Translations under genes and position numbers: made by a program
Part shown: piece by piece, positions 8,430 through 15,575 of the stretch
Layout of the letters: the number at the start of each line of letters is the position of its first letter
Position numbering within the stretch: the stretch's first letter is position 1
The notes under the pieces: model-generated
Seen by the model: only the letters and a program-made list of their open reading frames with translations
What the model was told of the DNA's origin: nothing
The model's database searches: none
Assembly (NCBI GenBank): GCA_025656435.1
Contig: JAHXHT010000026.1
Location: 1-16,189 of the forward strand
Length of the DNA stretch: 16,189 nt
Reading direction: 5' to 3'
DNA from: Candidatus Thiodiazotropha sp. (ex Gloverina cf. vestifex)
Lineage (GTDB): Bacteria; Pseudomonadota; Gammaproteobacteria; Chromatiales; Chromatiaceae

Positions 8430-8969
8430 TTAGATTCCCAATTCGTTCGCCAGTTGCTGCAGTTTTCCACGGACAGAGCCGTCGATTACCATGTCGCCTG
8501 CACGAATGTGAACACCGCCGATAAGATCGGCGTTTTTTTCACTGGTGATGATGACGTCGCGTCCCAACTTGGCCTTTAAGGCGTCGGCAATAAGCTTTTG
8601 CTGTGCCGGCTGGAGTGCATATGCCGAAGTGACATGCGCCTGTATGATCCGCTCTTTGTCTGCCTTGAGCTGTTCAAACAGCGTGTTTATTGCAGGCAGT
8701 ACGGTAAGGCGGCCATTCTGAATCAATACCTTGATCAGATTGGCACCTTCGTCATCGATCTGCTCAGCCGCTATCTCTAGCAGCATCTCAGTCAGGGCCT
8801 TCCGCTCGATCAGCGGATTGCCGACGACGGGCGCCATGGTCTCGTCTTCGATCACGGATGAAAGAAAACTCAACATATCGGCCCAGAGATCGAGCTTTCC
8901 CGTCTCCTCGGCACGCGCAAACACCGCTTCGGCGTAGGGGCGGGCAATTGTGGTTGCTTCACCTGCCAT
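8430..8969 (-). CDS. atpH: ATP synthase F1 delta subunit
   Basis: Delta ties the top of F1 to the peripheral stalk made by the two b subunits. The 179-aa protein (E. coli 177) shows the N-terminal helical bundle ARPYAEAVFARAEETGKL from residue 9 and the conserved C-terminal part LKAKLGRDVIITSEKNADL, then IGGVHIRAGDMVIDGSVRGK with the family signature. It is soluble, with no membrane segment. It is separated by 9 bp from atpF and by 13 bp from atpA, as expected for a stoichiometric operon. Confidence 0.97.
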   Translation of the reverse strand: MAGEATTIARPYAEAVFARAEETGKLDLWADMLSFLSSVIEDETMAPVVGNPLIERKALTEMLLEIAAEQIDDEGANLIKVLIQNGRLTVLPAINTLFEQLKADKERIIQAHVTSAYALQPAQQKLIADALKAKLGRDVIITSEKNADLIGGVHIRAGDMVIDGSVRGKLQQLANELGI

Positions 8970-8978
8970 AGTTCTGCC

Positions 8979-9449
8979 TTAGATCTCTTGAGCCAAGTCG
9001 TTGACGATATCCTGATGGGCACTGGCGCTGATCTCCTTCTTGAGGATTTTTTCAGCACCAGCAACCGCCAGTTCACCGATCCTTTCGCGCAGGTGTTCCC
9101 GTGCACGGTTGGACTCCTGCTCGATCTCCGCCTGGGCGGCCGTCAGGATGCGATCACCTTCGGTGCGCGCAGTGTCCTTGGATTCATCGACAATTTCAGC
9201 AGCCCGTTTTTGAGCCTGGGCTACGATCTCAGCCGCCTGTGACTTGGCCTCATGCAGCACGTCCTTGGCCCGCTCTTTCGCAAGCTCCTGTTCGTGCTGT
9301 CCGCGCTCGGCGGCAGCCAGGCCATCGGCAATCTCTTTCTTGCGGGTTTCCAGAGCCCCCATGATCGGGGTCCAGACAAACTTCATGGTGAACCACACGA
9401 ACACCGCAAAAGTGAGCAGCTGACCTATAAGTGTCAGATTGATGTTCAT
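8979..9449 (-). CDS. atpF: ATP synthase Fo b subunit
   Basis: Subunit b forms the dimeric peripheral stalk. The 156 aa equal the E. coli length. One N-terminal membrane helix is seen (about residues 5-26, LTLIGQLLTFAVFVWFTMKF), followed by the conserved VWTPIMGALETRKKEIADGL. A long charged, alanine-rich coiled coil runs to the C-terminus. A single b gene, rather than a b/b' pair, fits a gammaproteobacterium rather than an alphaproteobacterium or cyanobacterium. The ribosome site GAGAGG lies about 11 nt upstream and is partly inside a hairpin. Confidence 0.97.
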   Translation of the reverse strand: MNINLTLIGQLLTFAVFVWFTMKFVWTPIMGALETRKKEIADGLAAAERGQHEQELAKERAKDVLHEAKSQAAEIVAQAQKRAAEIVDESKDTARTEGDRILTAAQAEIEQESNRAREHLRERIGELAVAGAEKILKKEISASAHQDIVNDLAQEI

Positions 9450-9461
9450 CCCGGAATTACC

Positions 9462-9476
9462 TCTCGTTGGACGAGA
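9462..9476 (-). promoter_or_regulatory. Hairpin upstream of atpF overlapping its ribosome site
   Basis: TCTCGT (9462-9467) and ACGAGA (9471-9476) form a 6-bp stem with a 3-nt loop in the 55-nt spacer between atpE and atpF. On the mRNA the downstream arm runs into the GAGAGG that serves as the atpF ribosome site. It could lower translation of atpF relative to atpE, whose product is needed in about five-fold or greater excess. This role is inferred from position only. Confidence 0.35.
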
Positions 9477-9504
9477 TGATAGAAAATTCGCTCAATGCCC
9501 TGAA

Positions 9505-9741
9505 TCAGGTGACAGCGAACAGTACGTACATAGCCAGACCCACAGCGATCATGGGCACGGCGTCGACCAGACCCATGACGATGAAGAACTGGGTACGCAG
9601 CATGGGGATGAGTTCAGGCTGGCGTGCGGCGCCTTCGAGAAAGCGGCCACCCAGTACGCCGATGCCAACTGCGGCACCCAGGGCACCCAGGCCCATCATC
9701 AGAGCGCCGGCAATGTACAGGAATGCTGTTGCTTCAGTCAT
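9505..9741 (-). CDS. atpE: ATP synthase Fo c subunit
   Basis: Subunit c forms the ion-translocating rotor ring in the membrane. The 78-aa protein is a two-helix hairpin. Helix 1 spans about residues 7-33 and is glycine- and alanine-rich (GALGAAVGIGVLGG), with the polar loop RQP at 40-42. Helix 2 carries the ion-binding carboxylate Asp60 in IVMGLVDAVPMIAVG. Aspartate here, with no obvious sodium-ligand pattern, suggests a proton-coupled enzyme. The start has a clean GGAG ribosome site 6 nt upstream, preceded by a U-rich spacer that may boost translation. Confidence 0.98.
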   Translation of the reverse strand: MTEATAFLYIAGALMMGLGALGAAVGIGVLGGRFLEGAARQPELIPMLRTQFFIVMGLVDAVPMIAVGLAMYVLFAVT

Positions 9742-9743
9742 TT

Positions 9744-9795
9744 CGATCTCCGGTAAAGAAAGTCTAAAGTTGAAAAAATATAATGGTTAAGAAAT
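9744..9795 (-). promoter_or_regulatory. U-rich spacer upstream of atpE, possible translation enhancer
   Basis: The 54-nt gap between atpB and atpE is roughly three quarters A/U on the mRNA away from the GGAG site and contains runs such as TATATTTTTTC. In E. coli, the atpE initiation region has a known U-rich enhancer that raises synthesis of the abundant c subunit. The position and composition here match that idea, though the sequence itself is not evidently conserved. Confidence 0.4.
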
Positions 9796-10656
9796 TCAGT
9801 GTTCGTTATGTGCCATATCCAGATAGACGATGGTCAGGGTCATAAAGATGAATGCCTGCAACGTAATAATCAGGATATGAAAAATCGCCCAGCCCAACTG
9901 AAGCACACCACCGAACAAGCCGAGAATCAGGCCGGCATTGTACATGATGGCGATCAGAATAAAGATCATCTCACCGGCATACATGTTACCGAACAATCGC
10001 AGGGCGAGTGAGATGGGCTTGGCAATCAGGCTGACAAATTCCAATATAAAGTTGATTGGAATAAAAAGGGCATTCACCCGCGGGTTTTTTGATGAGAAGG
10101 GCTGCAGAGTCAGTTCCCCGACAAAGCCGCCGACACCCTTGATCTTGATACTATAGAAGAGGACCAGCAGGAAGACACCGATGGCCATACCGAAGGTAGC
10201 ATTGGGATCGGTTGACGGAACAACCTTCATATAGTGGATGCCGAGCAACTTGGCTGCTTCCGGAATTAAATCCACTGGCACCAGATCCATCAGGTTCTGC
10301 AGGAAGATCCAGACAAAAATCGTCATCGCAAGGGGTGCGACCAGGGCGTTGCGGGCGGAAAACGAGCCACGCACGCTGTCATCAATAAAGTCTACGATCC
10401 ATTCGACAAAATTCTGCAGGCCGTTGGGCACACCGGTCGTTGCGGTCTTGGCGGCCTTGCTGAAAAAGTAGATAAACAGCACACCGAGGGCAATGGACCA
10501 GAACATAGTGTCTACATGTATCGCCCAGAAGCCCATCGCCTTGGCCTCAGCGGCGTCGTGCGCGATTGCCCAGCTGCCATCCGGTGTTTTACCGAAGGTC
10601 AGGTTGGTCAAGTGATGCTTGATGTACTCACTAGAGGTCAGTGTGTCGCCGGCCAT
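9796..10656 (-). CDS. atpB: ATP synthase Fo a subunit
   Basis: Subunit a provides the two half-channels that carry protons to and from the c-ring. The protein is 286 aa (E. coli 271) and strongly hydrophobic, with several membrane helices. The essential arginine is Arg220 within SLALRLFGNMYAGEM, the family signature. The final helix includes LQAFIFMTLTIVYLDMAHNEH. The N-terminus has a moderately longer polar region with ATP-synthase-typical spacing and no cleavable signal. The gene lies 12 bp after atpI. The ribosome site is weak. Confidence 0.98.
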   Translation of the reverse strand: MAGDTLTSSEYIKHHLTNLTFGKTPDGSWAIAHDAAEAKAMGFWAIHVDTMFWSIALGVLFIYFFSKAAKTATTGVPNGLQNFVEWIVDFIDDSVRGSFSARNALVAPLAMTIFVWIFLQNLMDLVPVDLIPEAAKLLGIHYMKVVPSTDPNATFGMAIGVFLLVLFYSIKIKGVGGFVGELTLQPFSSKNPRVNALFIPINFILEFVSLIAKPISLALRLFGNMYAGEMIFILIAIMYNAGLILGLFGGVLQLGWAIFHILIITLQAFIFMTLTIVYLDMAHNEH

Positions 10657-10668
10657 GTTTTCTGAAAC

Positions 10669-11049
10669 CTATGACTGCTGTCTGTCTTGAAAAAGTGTCG
10701 CTACAAGCGGGACGACTACCTGTATCACCAGATAGCTGCCCAGCAATGCGCCCATATTTAACGGACTGATGTAAACGATCGCAAGAACAAACATCAATCC
10801 GGTCAACAAAAGCTTCTGGATTTCGGCTCCGAGCATGCGCCTGGCGAGTCGCTCTGGCTCCTGCGCACGATAACGCGTGAAGGAGCGGTAAGCGAAATAA
10901 CCATTTGCCAGGGCGGCGATCAGGCCACCTATCAACCCTGACCAAGCGGTGGCTTTACCGAATACCAAAAGCACCAAGCCGATAGCCAGCGCAACTCCAA
11001 ACTGAAGTGCGATGATGGTGCGTATTTGGCTATTTCCGGTAAGCTGCAT
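10669..11049 (-). CDS. atpI: AtpI, ATP synthase assembly protein
   Basis: AtpI is a small membrane protein that heads many bacterial atp operons and assists c-ring assembly or ion supply; it is not part of the final enzyme. The 126-aa product has four predicted membrane helices, at about residues 12-30, 35-53, 77-95 and 98-118, with a charged, basic loop YRAQEPERLARRM between helices 2 and 3. The identification rests on this shape and on its place just before atpB. There is no obvious ribosome site, and a small CCGG/CCGG hairpin touches the start codon, which suggests weak translation. Confidence 0.88.
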   Translation of the reverse strand: MQLTGNSQIRTIIALQFGVALAIGLVLLVFGKATAWSGLIGGLIAALANGYFAYRSFTRYRAQEPERLARRMLGAEIQKLLLTGLMFVLAIVYISPLNMGALLGSYLVIQVVVPLVATLFQDRQQS

Positions 11050-11096
11050 CCCGGTTTCCCGGTACCCCGTTTGAGCCCTACCAGCAAGGCTGGAGG

Positions 11097-11125
11097 AGTA
11101 TAAGGTTTCTGATATATAAGGTCAA
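11097..11125 (-). promoter_or_regulatory. Sigma70-type promoter of the atp operon with A/T upstream tract
   Basis: On the minus strand, TTGACC (11125-11120) and TATACT (11102-11097) are separated by exactly 17 bp, each matching the consensus at five of six positions. Ten bases upstream of the -35 box lies an A/T tract (11136-11150, TTTTTTT plus AT-rich flank), placed like the distal part of an UP element. The predicted start is near 11090, about 40 nt before the atpI ATG. This is the strongest promoter I see in the window, as expected for an ATP synthase operon. Confidence 0.75.
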
Positions 11126-11154
11126 AGGATAGGTGAAAAAAATTATTAATGCAC

Positions 11155-12039
11155 TTATTCAATGTGGTCAATAATGCCTTCCAGCTCATCCAGACTGTTA
11201 TAGCCAATTACCAGTTTTCCCTTACCTTTCGCGCCTTGTTGCAGGTCCACCTTGGCACCCAGTTTTTCTGAAAGGTCATTCACCAGACGGCGGATGTCCG
11301 GATCAACCGCCACCGGTGGGCGTGCCTGTTTGGGCGATTCCGCCTCTGCCTGGAGGCGCCGCACCAGGCGTTCAGTCTCCCTCACGGAGAGTCCCTGTTT
11401 CACTACCTGATCAGCTGTCTTTGTCTGTAGCTCCCCCTTCAGACCCAACAGTGATCTGGCATGGCCCATCTCCAGACGCCGGCTCTCCACCAAGCTCTTC
11501 ACTTCCTCGTTCAATTCGAGCAGACGCAGTAGATTGGTCACCGTGGTGCGGGACTTGCCAACCGCCTTGGCCACCTCCTGGTGGGTCAGACCGAATTCGT
11601 GCAGCAGACGACTGAGGGCGTTGGCCTCTTCCAGGGGATTGAGATCTTCCCGTTGGATATTCTCAATCAGGCCCATGGCCATGGCCGCTTCTTCGGTGAC
11701 CTCTTTGATTACCACCGGTATCTCGTCGAGACCGACCTGTTGTGCGGCGCGCCAGCGGCGCTCCCCGGCGATCAGTTCGTAGCGCCCGTTTTCCACCGGG
11801 CGGACAATCACCGGCTGGATAACACCCTGAGCAGCGATTGACTCCGCCAGTTCATGCAGGGTGTCGGCATCGAATTCACGTCGTGGTTGATAACGTCCGC
11901 GTTGGATCAGATCCACCGGTAACCGGTTGAGACTGTCACCGGCGCCACCGCCGGTATGGGGCTTTGCCTCCGGCTCACTCTGTGCGCCGCCCAACAGGGC
12001 GTCAAGCCCGCGTCCGAGTCCTCTTTTTTTTGCCGCCAT
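11155..12039 (-). CDS. parB: Chromosome partitioning protein ParB (CTPase, centromere binding)
   Basis: ParB binds parS sites near the origin, spreads as a CTP-dependent clamp and recruits ParA and SMC for chromosome segregation. The 294-aa protein opens with the ParA-contacting motif KRGLGRGLDALLGG (5-18). The CTP-binding ParB domain includes YQPRREFDADTLHELAESI from residue 50 and GERRWRA at 92-98. Next come ENIQREDLNPLEEA (126-139) and a helix-turn-helix (about 151-171, LTHQEVAKAVGKSRTTVTNL). The C-terminal dimerization region follows a short linker. A GGAAGAG ribosome site precedes the start. The gene is 12 bp after parA, in a clear parAB operon. Confidence 0.97.
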   Translation of the reverse strand: MAAKKRGLGRGLDALLGGAQSEPEAKPHTGGGAGDSLNRLPVDLIQRGRYQPRREFDADTLHELAESIAAQGVIQPVIVRPVENGRYELIAGERRWRAAQQVGLDEIPVVIKEVTEEAAMAMGLIENIQREDLNPLEEANALSRLLHEFGLTHQEVAKAVGKSRTTVTNLLRLLELNEEVKSLVESRRLEMGHARSLLGLKGELQTKTADQVVKQGLSVRETERLVRRLQAEAESPKQARPPVAVDPDIRRLVNDLSEKLGAKVDLQQGAKGKGKLVIGYNSLDELEGIIDHIE

Positions 12040-12051
12040 GGTTCTCTTCCG

Positions 12052-12843
12052 TTATGTCACTGGTGTCTCGGTTTCGCGCAATCGATGTCTGCGCAGCAAC
12101 TCACTGGCCAGAGCCAGATAGGCCGTTGCTCCCCGGGAGGTTTTGTCATAGAGCAATATGGGTATGCCGTGGCTCGGTGCTTCAGCGACCCGGACATTGC
12201 GGGGAATGATGGTATTGAAGACAGCATCTTTAAAATGCGAAAGCAGTTGGCTGGAGACATCAATGGCCAGATTATTGCGCGGATCATGCATGGTGCGCAG
12301 GAACCCCTCTATCTGTAGCGCCTGATTGAGGTGGCTGCGGATCTGCTCAACGGTGTCCATCAGTGCCGAGAGCCCTTCGAGGGCATAGTATTCTGTCTGA
12401 ATCGGGATCAATACACCGTCGGCGGCTACCAGTGCATTCAGTGTCAACATATTAAGAGAGGGGGGGCAATCGATCAGGATGTAGTCATAATCCTGCTTCA
12501 GGGGTGATAACGACAAGCTGAGCCGCTTCTCCCGCATAGAGCTGTTCATCAACCCCACTTCCGCTGCGGTCAGGTCTGCATTCGCAGGCATGACGTCAAA
12601 TCCCGCATCCGGGGTGCGTTGAATGGCATTCCTCGCTACGGCATCACCGAGCAATACCTCGCAGCTCGAACTTTCGAGGCTGTGCTTATCGATACCGCTG
12701 CCCATGCTGGCGTTGCCCTGGGGATCCATATCCACCAGCAGCACGCGCTTTTTCATGGCCGCCAAGGAAGCGGCCAGGTTCACCGTAGTGGTGGTTTTGC
12801 CGACGCCGCCCTTCTGGTTGGCTACCGAGATGATATGTCCCAT
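12052..12843 (-). CDS. parA: Chromosome partitioning ATPase ParA (Soj)
   Basis: ParA is a deviant-Walker ATPase that forms a gradient on the nucleoid and moves ParB-bound origins. From the start MGHIISVANQKGG the protein has 263 aa. The deviant Walker A box KGGVGKTT is at 11-18 with its signature lysine Lys11. The DMDPQGN motif lies at 38-44, and Walker B is LIDCPPS with Asp125. The frame is open 35 codons further upstream to 12948, but those residues are Cys/Arg-rich and unlike the family, so I use 12843. There is no N-terminal DNA-binding extension, which marks it as the chromosomal type rather than a plasmid P1-type ParA. Confidence 0.96.
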   Translation of the reverse strand: MGHIISVANQKGGVGKTTTTVNLAASLAAMKKRVLLVDMDPQGNASMGSGIDKHSLESSSCEVLLGDAVARNAIQRTPDAGFDVMPANADLTAAEVGLMNSSMREKRLSLSLSPLKQDYDYILIDCPPSLNMLTLNALVAADGVLIPIQTEYYALEGLSALMDTVEQIRSHLNQALQIEGFLRTMHDPRNNLAIDVSSQLLSHFKDAVFNTIIPRNVRVAEAPSHGIPILLYDKTSRGATAYLALASELLRRHRLRETETPVT

Positions 12844-12978
12844 GTTCTTTTCTACTTGATTCCGCTCCGACGGGAGCCGCCTATCATAAACCGTGAAATC
12901 GTCGAGTGATACTCTTCTGATGAGACCGCGCCTCCAGCAACAGCACATTTGGTGCCGAAAGCTTGGTATTTCTCCACT
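12844..12978. other. Intergenic region between rsmG and parA
   Basis: This 135-bp spacer contains no convincing gene. On the minus strand a TATGAT that could be a -10 box occurs near 12881-12886, without a good -35 partner. A short GCTCC/GGAGC inverted repeat lies at 12864-12877. The gap is longer than the others in the cluster, so parAB may have its own promoter, but I cannot place one with confidence. Confidence 0.4.
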
Positions 12979-13623
12979 TCACTCTGCCGGTGAAAACCGG
13001 ATCAGGCAACGCTGACCCTCTGTGCAGGGAACCTTCAAGGGAATGACCCGGCAGTTGTTTTCTATCTCAAGTGTTTGCAGCTCATCCTGCGGGACAATGG
13101 CCTTCATCGCCAGTAGCACGGTATCTTTTCGCCTCAGGCCGGCGGTCAGATCCAGCATGTTGGGCAAGGAAGTAAAGGCACGAGAGATCAGCATGTCAAA
13201 GCCATTTGCCGGCTGGTAGTCTTCAACACGGGTATGTACGGCTTCCACGTTGTTCAGCCCCAGTTCGAGGATGGCCTGGCGTACGAAACGAACCTTCTTA
13301 TTGTTGCTGTCGAGCAGGACAAATTCGATCTCCGGCCGAATCACTGCCAAGGGTATGCCGGGCAGGCCCGGACCCGTGCCCATATCGAGGCAACGTCTCC
13401 CTTCCAGGTGAGGCACAACTGCCAGGCTATCGAGCAGATGCCTTGCCACCATCTCCAGGGGATTGCGCACTGCGGTGAGGTTGTAGGCCTGGTTCCACTT
13501 GGCCAGCAGTGCTAGAAATTGCAGCAGTTTCTCAACCTGCTCCTTCGTCAGTGCAAGGTCCAGCATCTCTGCGCCTTGTAACAACCGCTCCCGGCAGGCG
13601 CTCTCATCGAATCTCATTGCCAT
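12979..13623 (-). CDS. rsmG: 16S rRNA (guanine-527-N7)-methyltransferase
   Basis: RsmG (GidB) methylates G527 of 16S rRNA using S-adenosylmethionine; its loss in other bacteria gives low-level streptomycin resistance. The 214-aa protein (E. coli 207) shows KWNQAYNLTAVRNP (42-55) and the SAM-binding loop DMGTGPGLPGIPLAVI (80-95). LISRAFTSLPNML appears later in the sequence. The start ATG shares its A with the TGA of mnmG, so translation is probably coupled. A second ATG two codons in (MRFDES) is a possible alternative start. Confidence 0.97.
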   Translation of the reverse strand: MAMRFDESACRERLLQGAEMLDLALTKEQVEKLLQFLALLAKWNQAYNLTAVRNPLEMVARHLLDSLAVVPHLEGRRCLDMGTGPGLPGIPLAVIRPEIEFVLLDSNNKKVRFVRQAILELGLNNVEAVHTRVEDYQPANGFDMLISRAFTSLPNMLDLTAGLRRKDTVLLAMKAIVPQDELQTLEIENNCRVIPLKVPCTEGQRCLIRFSPAE

Positions 13624-15497
13624 CAGGCAGAACGCTTTTTCAGATGAATCAGCAGCAAGGAGATAGCCGCCGGTGTCACGCCGGGAATACGGCTGGCCTG
13701 TCCCAGAGTCTGTGGCCGGTGACGTTGAAACTTCTCACGTACTTCCGAGGAGAGCCCACGCACTCCATCATAATCCAGATTTTCAGGCAGGCTGACCGAT
13801 TCGCTGGCCCGGTGCTTTTCGATCTCATCCTTCTGTCGATCGATATAGCCGGCGTATTTTGCCTGCACCTCCAGTTGTTCGATTACCTGGGCATCCTCCA
13901 CGCCGGGGCTCAGCCGGGGTAGCTGCATCAGGTCAAGATAGGCCACATTGGGCCTGGCCAGGAGATTCAGTGCATTGGCCTCTTTGGTGAGGTTGGAGCC
14001 TAAAATCCGCTCGGCCTCTTGAGGGTCGATATCAGCCGGTCGTAACCAGATGCCTGCGAGTCGCTGCTGTTCCCGCTCGATCACCTCACGCTTCTGACTG
14101 AACTGTTGCCAACGGACGTCATCAACGAGACCAAGCTGTCTACCGGCATCAGTCAGACGAAGATCGGCATTGTCCTCCCGCAGCAGCAGACGGTACTCGG
14201 CCCGGCTGGTGAACATACGATAGGGTTCCAGCGTTCCCCGGGTGATCAGATCATCCACCATTACACCCAGATAGGCCTCATCCCGACGAGGTGTCCAGGC
14301 CGCTTCCTCCCGTGTGTGCCGCACCGCGTTAAGTCCGGCCAACAGGCCCTGCGCGGCCGCCTCTTCGTATCCGGTTGTACCGTTGATCTGCCCGGCAAAG
14401 AAGAGACCCCCGATAAACTTTGTCTCCAATGAGGCCTTGAGGTCACGGGGATCGAAGTAGTCATACTCGATGGCATAACCCGGCCGGGTGATGTGGGCCT
14501 GTTCAAAACCCTTCATGGAGTGCACCAGAGCAAACTGGATATCAAAGGGCAGACTGGTGGAGATCCCGTTGGGATAGATCTCATGAGTATCCAGCCCTTC
14601 CGGTTCGATGAAGATCTGATGCGAGGCTTTATCCGCAAAACGAACGATCTTGTCTTCGATGGAGGGGCAGTAGCGTGGACCCACACCCTCGATCACCCCG
14701 GTATACATGGGCGAGCGGGAGAGGCCACCACGGATGATGTCGTGGGTCTGCTCGTTGGTGTGGGTGATATGGCAACTCACCTGTCGCGGGTGTTGCTCGG
14801 GCGACCCCAGGAAGGAGAAGACCGGTGTCGGCTGGTCTCCGGGCTGTGCCTCCAGCTGACTATAGTCGATGGAGCGCCCATCAATACGTGGTGGCGTACC
14901 GGTCTTTAGGCGCTCCACCCGAAAAGGCAGTTCACGCAAACGCCGGGAGAGGCTATTGGACGGTGGATCTCCAGCACGTCCCCCCTCGTAGTTGGAGAGA
15001 CCAATGTGAATACGTCCGCCGAGAAAAGTACCTACAGTGAGCACTACGGCACCAGCACGGAACTTCACCCCCATCTGCGTTGCCACACCAGTAACCCGGT
15101 CGTTTTCCACCAGCAGATCGTCGACGGCCTGTTGAAAGAGCTGCAGGTTAGGTTGGTTCTCCAGCGCATGACGAATGGTCGCTTTATAGCGAACCCGGTC
15201 CGCCTGCGCTCGGGTTGCGCGAACCGCAGGTCCCTTACGGGAGTTGAGGGTACGAAACTGGATGCCACCCAAATCGGCCGCCTGTGCCATGATACCGCCG
15301 AGTGCGTCGATCTCTTTGACCAGATGGCCCTTGCCGATACCGCCAATGGCGGGATTACAGCTCATCTGACCCAGGGTCTCGATATTGTGGCTGAGCAGCA
15401 GGGTACGCGCACCCATACGGGCCGCGGCCAGCGCAGCCTCGGTGCCGGCATGGCCGCCACCCACCACGATGATGTCAAAGTTATCGGCGAAAAACAT
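13623..15497 (-). CDS. mnmG: tRNA uridine-5-carboxymethylaminomethyl modification enzyme MnmG
   Basis: MnmG (GidA) works with MnmE to make the 5-carboxymethylaminomethyl group on wobble uridine 34 of certain tRNAs, using FAD and a folate donor. The 624-aa protein (E. coli 629) has the FAD-binding GGGHAGTEAA (13-22) and the family signature CNPAIGGIGKG (47-57). The second signature, GYAIEYDYFDPRDL, and INGTTGYEEAAAQGLLAGLN are in the middle. The start MFFADNFDIIVVGGG aligns naturally with other MnmG proteins. No ribosome site is visible, and TATAAC lies only 4 nt before the ATG. It leads the mnmG-rsmG pair. Confidence 0.98.
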   Translation of the reverse strand: MFFADNFDIIVVGGGHAGTEAALAAARMGARTLLLSHNIETLGQMSCNPAIGGIGKGHLVKEIDALGGIMAQAADLGGIQFRTLNSRKGPAVRATRAQADRVRYKATIRHALENQPNLQLFQQAVDDLLVENDRVTGVATQMGVKFRAGAVVLTVGTFLGGRIHIGLSNYEGGRAGDPPSNSLSRRLRELPFRVERLKTGTPPRIDGRSIDYSQLEAQPGDQPTPVFSFLGSPEQHPRQVSCHITHTNEQTHDIIRGGLSRSPMYTGVIEGVGPRYCPSIEDKIVRFADKASHQIFIEPEGLDTHEIYPNGISTSLPFDIQFALVHSMKGFEQAHITRPGYAIEYDYFDPRDLKASLETKFIGGLFFAGQINGTTGYEEAAAQGLLAGLNAVRHTREEAAWTPRRDEAYLGVMVDDLITRGTLEPYRMFTSRAEYRLLLREDNADLRLTDAGRQLGLVDDVRWQQFSQKREVIEREQQRLAGIWLRPADIDPQEAERILGSNLTKEANALNLLARPNVAYLDLMQLPRLSPGVEDAQVIEQLEVQAKYAGYIDRQKDEIEKHRASESVSLPENLDYDGVRGLSSEVREKFQRHRPQTLGQASRIPGVTPAAISLLLIHLKKRSA

Positions 15498-15575
15498 GTT
15501 TGTTATAAATTCAGAATTAATGAAGCGGCTAGTTTAGCCGATAAGGACGTTTGCGGTTAGGTTGGGGAAAGCGGT
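15498..15575. other. Divergent spacer between mnmG and moxR
   Basis: This 78-bp A/T-rich gap separates the divergent mnmG (minus) and moxR (plus). It includes a CGGCTA/TAGCCG inverted repeat (15526-15540, 3-nt loop), which could be an operator or chance. A G-rich ribosome site GGGGAAAG precedes the moxR ATG. I see no DnaA-box cluster or A/T-rich unwinding region, so oriC is not in this spacer even though it lies beside mnmG in some relatives. Confidence 0.45.

Noticed and set aside
8417..8470. Upstream extension of atpA by 18 codons
   Set aside because: It overlaps the end of atpH and does not resemble AtpA proteins; the 513-aa start is the family standard.
7535..8524. A 329-codon open frame on the plus strand
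   Set aside because: It lies wholly antisense to atpA and atpH, has no recognisable motif, and is explained by the codon bias of those genes.
11396..11403. TGTTTCAC, a half of the parS consensus, inside parB
   Set aside because: The second half of the palindrome is missing (CTACCTGA follows), so it is not a parS site. I found no full parS by eye in the window.
13483..13499. GGTTCCACTTGG, resembling the parS core TGTTCCACGTGGAACA
   Set aside because: It encodes the conserved KWNQAY segment of RsmG and lacks the palindromic right arm.
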